Positions 1 to 8,471 of a DNA stretch of 64,000 nt are shown here, one piece after another; the first letter of the stretch is position 1; every line of letters begins with the position of its first letter. The translations under genes and the position numbers were made by a program. A model generated the notes under the pieces. That model made no database searches. It had not been told where the DNA came from and saw only the letters and a program-made list of their open reading frames with translations. The stretch is from Deltaproteobacteria bacterium Ga0077539 (GTDB taxonomy: Bacteria; Myxococcota_A; Polyangia; Polyangiales; Ga0077539): contig LNEO01000332.1 of the NCBI GenBank assembly GCA_001465015.1, positions 1 through 64,000 on the forward strand, read 5' to 3'.

Positions 1-199
1 TGAGGGCGCGACCTCTGGCTGTGAGGCGAGCGAGCGTCCGCGTTGTTCCCTCACGAATACCAGGGCTGTCGCGCCCAAATCCGGTTCCCTGCTGAGGGGG
101 AGCGAGCGATCGTCGCCGCCAGATTTCGCGCGAAACCCGCGCGCGCGCTACCATCGCGGGATGCGACGACCGACGACACGGGAGGGCCGCCAGCGCTCG
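1..199. other. Non-coding lead region upstream of the VWA lipoprotein gene
   Basis: I see no convincing gene here. The window opens with TGA, which could be the stop of a gene lying to the left, but this cannot be tested. The open frames across this stretch are GC-rich antisense or out-of-phase frames with Arg-rich translations. An in-frame ATG at 161 could extend the following gene by 13 residues. Confidence 0.5.
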
Positions 200-2272
200 A
201 TGGCTTCGTCCCCGCGACTTTCGCTGACCGCGGTCACGCTCGTTCTCGCGAGCGCCCTCGCCGCGTGCGGCGCGAAGACCGGGCTTCGAGTGCGTCCCAG
301 CGACGCGTCGCAGGACGCGCCGGTCGACGACGCTCCGGCGCAAGACATCGCGGATGTTCGGGACGTCGTGGATGCTTCGGACGCCGACGCTCCGTCGCCG
401 CCAGACGTGGTTGTGGATGCCCCAGACGTGGTCGAGCCGCTCGAAGAGCGCTGCGTCGAGCGTCGCGTGGTGACGACGCTCGGACAGATGACCACGGTCA
501 TTCCTGGACTCGATCGCGTCGTCGAGCGCGGGTATCGCTGGGAGCTCGAGGCGATTCCCCCCGGATCGCGAACGACCATCACGATGGACGACGCGCCGAG
601 CGCCACGCTGACGCCGGATCGGCCGGGGCAGTACCGCGTCGTCGCGCACGTTCGACGGCAGTTCGGCGTCGGTGAGCTGCGATGCCCGATCCTCGTCACG
701 GCGAACCTGGCGGATCCGCGCTGTCCTGGGGAGGCGCTGGTCGAGCCGCAGATCGTGCAGTTTCCGTCGATGCGCTCGCAGCTCGGGCTCGATCCCGCGT
801 GGATCGCCGTGCGTCGCGCCACCGGCTCGGACGCGGCCTTCATCACCGCGGACGACGACCTCGCGGGTGTATCTGCGGTCGCCCTCGAGCGACCCGCGAC
901 TGACTCGCTCGAGAATCACTCGCTCGTCGTCGAAGCGCAGCTGCGCTCGCCGCTCGGCGCGATCGCGTCCCTCATCGGTCGCATGCTCCGCACCCCCGAC
1001 GGAACGCCCGTTCGTCGCTCGACGTTTCGCTTCAACGCGCCATCGCCCACCACGGCGGACCGCGTCCGCGACCAGATCGCCTCGATCGTGAGCAACTCGA
1101 TGGTGCCTCGCGTGCTCGGCCTGCGGCACGGGTCGGACACGGCGTTCTTCGTCGAGCTCACTGCTGCGCTGCGCGCGGACGTCGGCTCGGTGTACTTCTT
1201 GATCACGGTCGCGCCCGTGAGCGCGACGGAGAACACCGCTCGCGCAACGGCGTCTCGCGTCGAGGACTTCGTCAATGGTTCGGCGCTCACGACCGCGGGG
1301 CGGATCAACCAGATCGTCTGCGACCTCGACCGCGCGACGCGCACAGCGAAGGCTGACTTTCTCTGGTTCGTCGACACCTCGGGCTCGATGAACAACGACC
1401 AACAGCTGGTCGGGCAGAGCGCGCAGCAGTTCTTCAGGGACCTCGAGGTGGCCGGCGTCGACTTTCGAGTGGGTGTCTTTCAAGCAGGAAGCGCGACGCC
1501 CGTCCTCGCCGGACCTCCGCCGTTTGATTTCGTGCTCGGCACCAACCCGATGGGCGCGCTGCAGGTGGCGTACCGCGTGACGTCTCAGCCGTTCGCGATG
1601 ATGACGGCGGATATGCAGCGGCCGTTTCCCAACATGGGAGGCAGCGAAGAGCCGGCGGCGTGTTCTGTGCTCACAATTCAAGAGTTCGAGCGCCGCGCGG
1701 CGGCCGGCGAGACGAACCCCAACTTCGTGTTTCGCGACGACGCGGTCCGCGTCGTGTTCTGGGTCACCGACGAGCCCGGAACAAACGACGACGGCCGCTT
1801 CTTCGGCCGCGACCAGACCCGCTGGGGAAACACGATCACGCTTCGCACGCAGCGCATCGCGGACTTCTTTCGCTCGCGCGGCGTCTTGCCCTTCGGCCTC
1901 GTGCCGATCCGCGCGGGGTGGGGCTGCGATCGCGACGCCACCAACCTCTTGTCCTGCGTGATCACGGCCGCGGGCGGCGCCTACGTCCCGATCAACGAGA
2001 CCAACGTCGCCGAGCGCGACATGGCGTTTCGCGCGGCGATGTCGCGCGTGGTCGCGAGCACGGCCGGAGCGGGATCGGAGTTCTCTCTCTCGCAGCCGCC
2101 GATCTCTTCGTCCATCCGAGTCCGTCTGGTCGACCGGATCGTTCCGCGGTCGCGGGCAGACGGATTCGACTACGATGGGGTGGCGAATTCATTGGTGTTT
2201 CGGGGTTCGATGTTTCGCCCTCGCACGGGCGACGAAGTGCGCAGCGCGTACTTCACATGGCGCGCGCCCTGA
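200..2272 (+). CDS. VWA-domain lipoprotein
   Basis: The 690-residue product starts with a lipoprotein signal peptide with lipobox LAAC and Cys23 as the likely lipidated residue. An Asp-rich tether (residues about 30-75) follows. The second half carries a von Willebrand factor A domain: the MIDAS motif DTSGS is at residues 392-396 and a further metal-site-like TDEPG is near residue 524. It is probably an outer-membrane or periplasmic adhesion or metal-binding protein of the kind common in myxobacteria; its ligand is unknown. I chose ATG 200 over the in-frame ATG 161 because 200 puts the signal peptide at the very N-terminus. It reads in the same direction as the next gene, 65 bases away. Confidence 0.85.
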   Translation: MASSPRLSLTAVTLVLASALAACGAKTGLRVRPSDASQDAPVDDAPAQDIADVRDVVDASDADAPSPPDVVVDAPDVVEPLEERCVERRVVTTLGQMTTVIPGLDRVVERGYRWELEAIPPGSRTTITMDDAPSATLTPDRPGQYRVVAHVRRQFGVGELRCPILVTANLADPRCPGEALVEPQIVQFPSMRSQLGLDPAWIAVRRATGSDAAFITADDDLAGVSAVALERPATDSLENHSLVVEAQLRSPLGAIASLIGRMLRTPDGTPVRRSTFRFNAPSPTTADRVRDQIASIVSNSMVPRVLGLRHGSDTAFFVELTAALRADVGSVYFLITVAPVSATENTARATASRVEDFVNGSALTTAGRINQIVCDLDRATRTAKADFLWFVDTSGSMNNDQQLVGQSAQQFFRDLEVAGVDFRVGVFQAGSATPVLAGPPPFDFVLGTNPMGALQVAYRVTSQPFAMMTADMQRPFPNMGGSEEPAACSVLTIQEFERRAAAGETNPNFVFRDDAVRVVFWVTDEPGTNDDGRFFGRDQTRWGNTITLRTQRIADFFRSRGVLPFGLVPIRAGWGCDRDATNLLSCVITAAGGAYVPINETNVAERDMAFRAAMSRVVASTAGAGSEFSLSQPPISSSIRVRLVDRIVPRSRADGFDYDGVANSLVFRGSMFRPRTGDEVRSAYFTWRAP

Positions 2273-2337
2273 CCCGATCGCTGAATCCGCCAGCGCGCAG
2301 TCATACGCGTCACGCGGGAGAGCGTATCGTTGCGCAC

Positions 2338-3075
2338 ATGAAGAGAAGAGGGAGTCCCTGGATCGCGGCGGTGTTCGCGATCGGAGTTCTGTCGTCGAGC
2401 GCAGTCGCGTCGGCGCAACAAGACGGCGTGTACATTCAGGCGCAGTGCTCTGCGCTCGGAGGGTGCACCTTCACCAACACCGGCAGCGCGACCGGCAGCG
2501 CCTGCGCGACGCTGGTGCTCACCGCTGCCGACGGAATGCAGCTTCGATCGGGCCCGGTGTGCTCGGGAAACCTGGAGCCCAACGGGACGCGACCCGCGAT
2601 TCCAGTGACGTTCATCGGCCCCGACGCGCTGACGTTTTGTACGCAGCACGGCCGTTGTTCACCCACGGTCGAGATGTCCAACGTGAAGGTGAAGAGCAAT
2701 CCTCTCGCGGGTTTGCTGTCGCTCCTCGTGCTCGCGTCGAGCGTCTGGGTGTACTTCGACGCAAAGAAGCGCGGCGTGCAAAAGGGACAGAACCCAGGCT
2801 TCTTCGACTTGAATCCTGGTGGTTGGGCGGTCGCGACGCTCTTTCTGTGGGTCATCGCGTTTCCTGCGTATCTCGCGAAGCGAAGCAAGCTCGGCGTCGA
2901 CGCGAACCCGCAGGGGTTTGCGCCGGGCTACCCGCAGCAGGGCTACCCGCAGCAGGGATACCCACAACAGGGATACCCGCAGCAGCCGGGCTATCCGCAG
3001 CAGCCACAGCAGGGGTATCCGCAGCCTCCGACAGGCTTCGGCGGGATGCAGCCCCCGCCGGGTAGCGGCCAGTAG
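2338..3075 (+). CDS. Secreted or membrane protein with two TM helices and a PQQGY-repeat tail
   Basis: The product has 245 residues. A signal peptide covers about residues 1-27 (ending ASAQQ). A small Cys-containing domain of about 90 residues follows (Cys37, 43, 56, 75, 101, 107). There are two hydrophobic segments at about 123-140 and 162-180, separated by a basic loop, then a low-complexity tail of repeated PQQGY units from about residue 197. The TM pair resembles small DUF-type membrane modules, but I do not recognise the family and assign no function. It ends 28 bases before the convergent lipoprotein gene. A longer upstream reading of the same frame lacks signal-peptide logic, so ATG 2338 is preferred. 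Confidence 0.75.
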   Translation: MKRRGSPWIAAVFAIGVLSSSAVASAQQDGVYIQAQCSALGGCTFTNTGSATGSACATLVLTAADGMQLRSGPVCSGNLEPNGTRPAIPVTFIGPDALTFCTQHGRCSPTVEMSNVKVKSNPLAGLLSLLVLASSVWVYFDAKKRGVQKGQNPGFFDLNPGGWAVATLFLWVIAFPAYLAKRSKLGVDANPQGFAPGYPQQGYPQQGYPQQGYPQQPGYPQQPQQGYPQPPTGFGGMQPPPGSGQ

Positions 3076-3103
3076 TTTCGAGCCCTCCCCTGAGCGCTCG
3101 TTC

Positions 3104-4213
3104 TCAGCCGACGCTCGCGTCGACGTCCGAGTCCGCCGCGCTTCCGCTGTCGACGCCGGTGTCCACGCCCGTATCCACGCCCGTATCCACGCCCGTATCC
3201 ACGCCGGTGTCCACACCGCTGTCCGTGGCGCTCGCGTCGCTGCCCGCATCACCGGCGCCCGCGTCGCCGTCGCGCGCGCACACCGCGATCGTGCTCGTAC
3301 CGCTCATGCGCACGTTGCACACCGTGCCTGCGGGGCACGTCATGCCCATCGTGCGGCAGTTGATCGGAAAGCAGCCGCCCGTCGAATACACGGGCATTCC
3401 GTCCGTTCCGTTCACGCGGTTGCAGACGTAGCCCGCACGACAATCGCTGTTCTGACGGCACTCCTTCCAACACGAGACGGAGTCACCCTCCGCTTCGCCA
3501 CGAAACGGAATGATCACGCTGCCCATGGGACACCCGCCGCGCGGCATGGGCATGTTTCTCGCGAACGCCGCGTCCGCAGGACGTCGCGAGACCGAGAAGC
3601 AATACCCGTCGAGGTATCCCGTCGGCGTCATCGGGTTGGGCGTGTCGGAGAACTCCTGACGGCAACGTCCGCCCGCGCAATCCGCAGCAGCCATGCACGG
3701 ATCGCCGTTGGCCGCGCCCATCATGCTCACCGAAGTCCGGCAGACACCCGAGTACGGATCGCACGTCCGTCCGCCGGCGCACGCAGGCTGTCCCATCGCC
3801 GGCACCTCTGCGCAGCCAGGGAAGCACCCGCGCTTGTCCTGCATGTTCGAGTCCCAGAAGAAGCACAGCCCCGAGTACGGCGCGCAGTCGTTTGCTCCCG
3901 GATTGCACTGCGGAATGCAGTTGTTTCGGTAGCACCACCCCGTTTCGCCGCACTCGGTGTCGCGTCGGCAGGCCCGCGAACAAAGCCCACCGGGGTACTC
4001 GAGGTTGCACGTCCGCCCCGACCCGCACTGCGCGTTGGTCGTGCATTGCGTGAACAACGGGCCGGGGGTCGGTACGTCCGCCGTTACTCCGCTATCGGTC
4101 ACGACGCCGGTGTCACTCGCATCCGGGGTCGAGGCAGGCGGCGGACAGCCTGTGAGCAGCAACGCTGCGACGGCGAATTGCACGAGAATTGCGGGACGAA
4201 ATCCGGGGATCAT
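3104..4213 (-). CDS. Cys-rich lipoprotein with Asp/Thr/Gly repeat tail
   Basis: The 369-residue product has a signal peptide with lipobox LLTGC (Cys23), an Asp/Thr tether, then a long region with more than twenty cysteines in spacings such as CxxDxDCxxGxxC. These resemble the small disulfide-knot repeats of myxobacterial lipoproteins. The C-terminus is a run of GVDT units encoded by a 12-base tandem repeat. The start is set by a strong Shine-Dalgarno sequence (GGAGGA) just before ATG 4213; longer readings would bury the signal peptide. It is probably exported and anchored in the outer membrane. Its function is unknown. Neighbours give no pathway clue: a TetR gene lies upstream on the same strand. 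Confidence 0.8.
   Translation of the reverse strand: MIPGFRPAILVQFAVAALLLTGCPPPASTPDASDTGVVTDSGVTADVPTPGPLFTQCTTNAQCGSGRTCNLEYPGGLCSRACRRDTECGETGWCYRNNCIPQCNPGANDCAPYSGLCFFWDSNMQDKRGCFPGCAEVPAMGQPACAGGRTCDPYSGVCRTSVSMMGAANGDPCMAAADCAGGRCRQEFSDTPNPMTPTGYLDGYCFSVSRRPADAAFARNMPMPRGGCPMGSVIIPFRGEAEGDSVSCWKECRQNSDCRAGYVCNRVNGTDGMPVYSTGGCFPINCRTMGMTCPAGTVCNVRMSGTSTIAVCARDGDAGAGDAGSDASATDSGVDTGVDTGVDTGVDTGVDTGVDSGSAADSDVDASVG
3146..3217. repeat. 12-base tandem repeat (six units, three perfect)
   Basis: The unit CGTATCCACGCC is perfect at 3170-3181, 3182-3193 and 3194-3205. Diverged units flank it on both sides (3146-3169 and 3206-3217). Read on the minus strand it encodes the GVDT repeats at the end of the Cys-rich lipoprotein. 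The unit length is a multiple of three, so slippage would change tail length without breaking the frame. Confidence 0.9.
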
Positions 4214-4317
4214 CGGGTCCTCCTCCGTTGCAGCAGCAACGGCACGGTAGTGTCGCTCGAGCAGGAAGCTTCTACTCGACGGTGCGCACACGCAAGAACT
4301 TCGCCAGGGGTTCGGGC

Positions 4318-4953
4318 TCAGCGCCTGGTGCTGGGGTTCTTCACACCGTGCAAAAAGATCTGCAGCGTGCCTTCGAGCACGGTTCGCAGCGGCAGGTCCG
4401 GCGCGCCCGTCCAACCGACGGACGCCGCGAGCGAGTTCATCAAGAAGAAGTCGCTGAGCACGCCGGGCGGCAGCGCGAAGTCGAACTCACCGCGCTCGGC
4501 GGCGCGCACGAAGCGCTGCCCGAGCACGCTGCGAACGATGTCTGCGTCGCGATCGAGCCCGCCCGTGGCGCGCGAGCGAAGGCCGACGATGGCGGTGTCT
4601 GCCAGGAGCTTTGGCTCGCTCTGCCATGCGCCCGCCATCGAATCGAGAAACACCTCGAGCACTTGCTCGAGCGGCGCGTCTTCGGCGAGCGCGTTGATGG
4701 CCGCGACGTTGCTGCTCTCGACCTGGTAGAGCAGCTCGAGGAGCACGTCGTCCTTCGTGGGAAAGTGAAAGTAGAACGTCCCGCGCGAGACGCCCGCCAT
4801 CTTCGCGATGTCGTCGATCTTGGCGTCCGTGAATCCGTCGCGACGAAACACCGCGAGCGAGCACTCGTAGAGCCTGCGATGGGTCTCTTCTCGCTGGCGA
4901 TCTCGTACGCCAATCATGGGCGGCGCGTCACTGTGTCGTCGGTCGTCGGTCAT
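4318..4953 (-). CDS. TetR/AcrR-family transcriptional regulator
   Basis: The 211-residue product has a typical TetR layout. The N-terminal helix-turn-helix lies at about residues 20-70 and includes DDIAKMAGVSRGTFYFHF followed by PTKDDVL, the family signature. A helical ligand-binding domain occupies the remainder. It is expected to repress a nearby gene in the absence of a small ligand. The divergent amidase gene 138 bases away is the obvious candidate target. No clear operator could be assigned by eye. A second in-frame ATG at 4917 is possible; the N-terminal extension before it is charged and uninformative. Confidence 0.9.
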   Translation of the reverse strand: MTDDRRHSDAPPMIGVRDRQREETHRRLYECSLAVFRRDGFTDAKIDDIAKMAGVSRGTFYFHFPTKDDVLLELLYQVESSNVAAINALAEDAPLEQVLEVFLDSMAGAWQSEPKLLADTAIVGLRSRATGGLDRDADIVRSVLGQRFVRAAERGEFDFALPPGVLSDFFLMNSLAASVGWTGAPDLPLRTVLEGTLQIFLHGVKNPSTRR

Positions 4954-5091
4954 AACGTTCGCCGATGCTCTACCGCGACGAGGTGCCTACGCGCCACCCC
5001 TACGGACGGACTCCCCGCTGACAGACGAAAGCGACTAGTCTCCTCGCGAGTCGCGGCGACGACCCGAACCCGACGCGACGAGGAAACGTCC

Positions 5092-6585
5092 ATGAAGTTC
5101 GACGAATACGTGAAGCACGACGCGCTCTCGCTGGCGGCCCTCGTTCGCGAGGGCGAGGTGTCCTCGAAGGAGGTCGTACAGTGCGCCATCGAGCGGATCG
5201 AGGCGGTCGACGCGAAGATCAACAGCGTGATTCACCGTCGGTTCTCGCGAGCGCTCGAAGAGGCCGAGAGCGCGGCTCTGCCCGAAGGGCCGTTTCGCGG
5301 CGTTCCGTTTCTCGTCAAAGACCTCGACGGGACGCTCGCGGGCGAGCCCTACAACGCTGGGACGCGCGCTCTCTCTGGGTACATCGCCTCGCACGACTCC
5401 GAGCTCTTCGCGCGCTTCAAGCGCGCTGGCGTGGTCATCGTCGGAAAGACCAACACCCCCGAGCTCGGCCTCGTCGCCTTCACCGAGCCGCAGCTCCACG
5501 GCCCGACGCGCAACCCGTGGAACCTCGGGCACACGCCCGGCGGCTCTTCCGGTGGCTCTTCGGCCGCCGTGGCAGCAGGCATCGCTCCGATGGCGCACGC
5601 GGGCGACGGCGGCGGATCGATTCGCATCCCCGCGAGCCACACGCACCTTTTCGGACTCAAGCCCTCGCGCGGCCGCATGCCGATGGGCCCTGATGAGGGC
5701 GAGTCGTGGCACGGCTTCGTCTCGCGCCTCGTCGTGTCGCGTTCGGTCCGGGATTCAGCGGCGATGTTCGACGCGACGCACGGCATGGACGAAGGCGCCC
5801 CCTACACGGCTCCGCCCGTCGAGCGACCGATGCTCGAAGAGCTCTCTCGTCAGCCGACGAAGCTGCGGATCGCGTTTTCGTCCAAGCCCCTGATGGCCTC
5901 GCGCACCGATCGCGACAACGCCGCGGCGCTCGAGGACGCGATGAAATTGTGTGCGTCCCTCGGGCACGAGGTCAAAGAGGCGCACCCGCCGCTCGACGTG
6001 CACGAGCTGCAGATCGCGTACCTCACCGTCGTCGCCGCGTGCACCGCGGGCGTGGTCGACCAGATCGCCGCCATGACCGGCCGCCACCCCAACCCCGCGC
6101 ACTACGAGCCAGTCACGTGGTTTCTGTCGCAGGTCGGACGGTACCTCTCGGGCGCCAAGGTCGAGGCCGCGCGCATGGTGATCGCCCGGACGACGCGCAG
6201 CATGGCGAAGTTCTTTCGCGACATCGACGTGTTCGCGACGCCCACGTGCGCCGTGCCCCCGGTGCGCATCGGAGAGCTCTTGCCCAAGCCCATCGAGGTC
6301 GCAGGGCTCACGGCGGTGCGCAACGCGCCGCCTGCGGTGATCGGTCCCGTGCTCGAGAAGCTCTTGTTCGGGCTCGCCGAGACCAACTTCGCCGCCACGC
6401 CCAACACCATGCTCTTCAACATGACCGGTCAGCCGGCGATGAGCGTCCCGCTGTACATCAACGGCAAGAACCTCCCGATCGGAACGCAGTTCGCCGCCCG
6501 CTACGGCGACGAAGCCACGCTCTTTCGCCTCGCAGCGCAGCTCGAAGCCGCCCGCCCCTGGAAGGACAAGCTGCCCGCGCTCTGA
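5092..6585 (+). CDS. Amidase-signature family hydrolase
   Basis: This 497-residue protein is a full-length amidase-signature enzyme. It would hydrolyse amide bonds in the cytoplasm with the family Ser-cisSer-Lys triad. The expected residues are visible: Lys76 in VPFLVKDLDG, the Gly/Ser loop GGSSGGSSAA at 150-159 with probable cis-Ser152, and nucleophile Ser176 in GDGGGSIRIPAS. It is not obviously GatA, since there is no gatB/gatC nearby, and the substrate cannot be read from sequence. ATG 5092 has GAGGAAA a few bases upstream. It is divergent from the TetR gene, which may control it. The next gene starts 9 bases after the stop and is probably co-transcribed. Confidence 0.92.
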   Translation: MKFDEYVKHDALSLAALVREGEVSSKEVVQCAIERIEAVDAKINSVIHRRFSRALEEAESAALPEGPFRGVPFLVKDLDGTLAGEPYNAGTRALSGYIASHDSELFARFKRAGVVIVGKTNTPELGLVAFTEPQLHGPTRNPWNLGHTPGGSSGGSSAAVAAGIAPMAHAGDGGGSIRIPASHTHLFGLKPSRGRMPMGPDEGESWHGFVSRLVVSRSVRDSAAMFDATHGMDEGAPYTAPPVERPMLEELSRQPTKLRIAFSSKPLMASRTDRDNAAALEDAMKLCASLGHEVKEAHPPLDVHELQIAYLTVVAACTAGVVDQIAAMTGRHPNPAHYEPVTWFLSQVGRYLSGAKVEAARMVIARTTRSMAKFFRDIDVFATPTCAVPPVRIGELLPKPIEVAGLTAVRNAPPAVIGPVLEKLLFGLAETNFAATPNTMLFNMTGQPAMSVPLYINGKNLPIGTQFAARYGDEATLFRLAAQLEAARPWKDKLPAL

Positions 6586-6594
6586 GAGCTCTCG

Positions 6595-7773
6595 ATGGCC
6601 AAGAAGAAGACCACAAAATCAAGTGAGCCCGAAGAGTCCAGCGCGCGGTTGACCGAGCTCGTCGAGCGCCGCGCCGCCGAGCTCGCGGGCTCCGTCGCCG
6701 CGACGCGCGTGAAAGAGGGCTGGTCGTTTTCTCCCGCCATGGACCTGCTCTGGGCCGCCGGGTGGCCAGACCTCCACGTGCTCGACCCAGCGCCGCGCGC
6801 AGACGCCGTCGATCAAGCGCGCGCGCTCTATTCTGGCCAATGGGAGCAAGGAGCGATGCCCGTCGCGAAGGGCGCGTTGACCGCGCTCTTGCGCGTGCAG
6901 CGCGACGGCGGGTTCTCGGCGCAAGGCCAGCTCGACGATCGCACCGAAGCCCTCTTTTCGCAGGGCGAAGAGTGGCCGCCGGGCGAGCTCGCCGTGTTCG
7001 TTCGAGCGCGAACGCACCCGCAGCGCGCGTCGAGCAGCACCGGCGCCCTTCGGTTGTCGACGGTCGAGCCGCTGATCGGCGCGAGCGCGACGGCCGAGGC
7101 CGTGCTGTCCGCGCTCGAAGCGTGGAGCGACGACGACATCGCCGCGTGGTGCGTCGATGCGTGCCGGCTCGTTCGCGAGCTCGGCTTCGTTCTCTTGCGG
7201 CTGCGGCCCGATGACCACTCGACCGCGATGGAGCGGCTCGGCGCGCTCGCCCGGCGCGCTGTTGAACTGTGGCCACACGCTCCGCACGAGCTCGACTCGG
7301 TGCGCGAGTTGGGCTGGCTCGTCGCGACGCTCGAGCTGCTCGTGGGCGGAGACCGCGCCGCGTTGCAGCGCGGCGATCGGATCGAGGGTCGACTGCAGCA
7401 ATCCGCGCTCGATTTCGTGCAGAGCCCGCAGCTCGTCATCGACGCATGCCCTGGATTCTACCTGGGAAAGTGGGCGTATCTGCACGGTCGGACGCTCTGG
7501 CTCGGCGGCGACGTCGTCCTGCGTTGGTACCGCGACCAGTGGAAGAAGTTCACCGCCCACAACGCCCACACTCGAATCGTTCGAGTGCTCGGCGAGGTCC
7601 GCTCGCCGATCGTCACCGAGTGCATGCTCGCGATGGCTAGCGACTCCAAAGCGAAGAAGCTCGCGAGGGCGTGGTTTGCCTCGCACCGCGCGTACGCGCT
7701 CGAGACCTTGCCTGCGCTCGCCGACGGCGCGCACAGCTCGCTCGCCCGCGCGATCCTCGACGAGCTCGAGTGA
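6595..7773 (+). CDS. Uncharacterised helical-repeat-like protein
   Basis: The product has 392 residues, is soluble and has no signal peptide. The N-terminus is Lys-rich (MAKKKTTKSS). The body is Ala/Leu-rich and helical. The C-terminal 80 residues contain a pattern reminiscent of the HEAT-like region of WGR/DUF4132-type proteins (a Lys/Ala-rich helix followed by RAWFASH). That resemblance is weak and only by eye. It follows the amidase gene by 9 bases, so it is probably in the same transcript, but a shared function is not evident. It ends with TGA directly abutting the TCA of the convergent HD gene. Confidence 0.75.
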   Translation: MAKKKTTKSSEPEESSARLTELVERRAAELAGSVAATRVKEGWSFSPAMDLLWAAGWPDLHVLDPAPRADAVDQARALYSGQWEQGAMPVAKGALTALLRVQRDGGFSAQGQLDDRTEALFSQGEEWPPGELAVFVRARTHPQRASSSTGALRLSTVEPLIGASATAEAVLSALEAWSDDDIAAWCVDACRLVRELGFVLLRLRPDDHSTAMERLGALARRAVELWPHAPHELDSVRELGWLVATLELLVGGDRAALQRGDRIEGRLQQSALDFVQSPQLVIDACPGFYLGKWAYLHGRTLWLGGDVVLRWYRDQWKKFTAHNAHTRIVRVLGEVRSPIVTECMLAMASDSKAKKLARAWFASHRAYALETLPALADGAHSSLARAILDELE

Positions 7774-8316
7774 TCAACGCCTGGCGTACTCGGTGATCTT
7801 CTCGCGAAGTCGCGCGTCGAGGATCGCGCTCGCGGCCCCGAGCGCCTCGGCGATCTCGATCGCCTCGCGTCGGTACGCCTCGATCTTCTCGAGCGACCAA
7901 TACGCAGGGGGCTCGGCGAGGTTCACGATTCGGTCTGCCAGCTTGACCATCGACACCTCTCGAGGCTCGCCCTGGATGCGCCGCAAGCTGTCAACCATGC
8001 GCGCCTCTTTGGGCAGGCTCGCGTCCTTGCTGAGCGCCGCGACGCCGCGCGCGACCGCGCCGCCGAAGCGCGCTTCGATCTCTTCGATTCGCACCGCGGT
8101 GTCTTCGACCGTGTCGTGCAAGAGCGCACACTGCACAGCGAGGTCCGGCTGCTCGACGGGGCTCAGCCACAACGCCGCGCACAGCTCTGCTGCGACCTCG
8201 ACGGGGTGTGTCACGTACGGGCGCTCGCTCCCCGGAACCTTCTGCGCTCCGTGCGCCTCTGCCGCGAAAATGAGCGCCCGCCGGTACAACTCTGGCGACC
8301 ACGAGGGTGTTGTCAT
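7774..8316 (-). CDS. Small HD-domain hydrolase, (p)ppGpp hydrolase-like
   Basis: This 180-residue single-domain protein matches the metal-dependent HD hydrolase domain of the RelA/SpoT family. It has THP at residues 36-38, the core LLHDTVEDT at 65-73 with His67 and Asp68, and KLADRIVNL with Asp128. No synthetase, TGS or ACT domain is present, so it looks like a stand-alone small alarmone hydrolase of the MESH1/SAH kind. Activity on (p)ppGpp is inferred from the family, not shown. ATG 8316 begins the conserved region; a GTG at 8358 would add 14 unconvincing residues. It faces the preceding gene stop-to-stop. Confidence 0.85.
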   Translation of the reverse strand: MTTPSWSPELYRRALIFAAEAHGAQKVPGSERPYVTHPVEVAAELCAALWLSPVEQPDLAVQCALLHDTVEDTAVRIEEIEARFGGAVARGVAALSKDASLPKEARMVDSLRRIQGEPREVSMVKLADRIVNLAEPPAYWSLEKIEAYRREAIEIAEALGAASAILDARLREKITEYARR

Positions 8317-8471
8317 CGAAGGGTCGAGCGTAGCGCCGCTGCAAGGGATTGGCTCCACTCGCCGGCATAGACCTAGAGCCCCTCGAGGCGATCGCGTTTG
8401 GCGCTGATCGAAGCGCCGCGTTGGAGCTGCTCGTCGCAGGCTCGGCCCGCCGTTGGCGCCGCGTTAGACCT

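Noticed and set aside
2819-4729. A 636-codon plus-strand open frame opposite the Cys-rich lipoprotein and TetR genes
   Set aside because: It runs antisense to two genes with clear signal peptide or HTH motifs and consists of His/Arg/Ala repeats.
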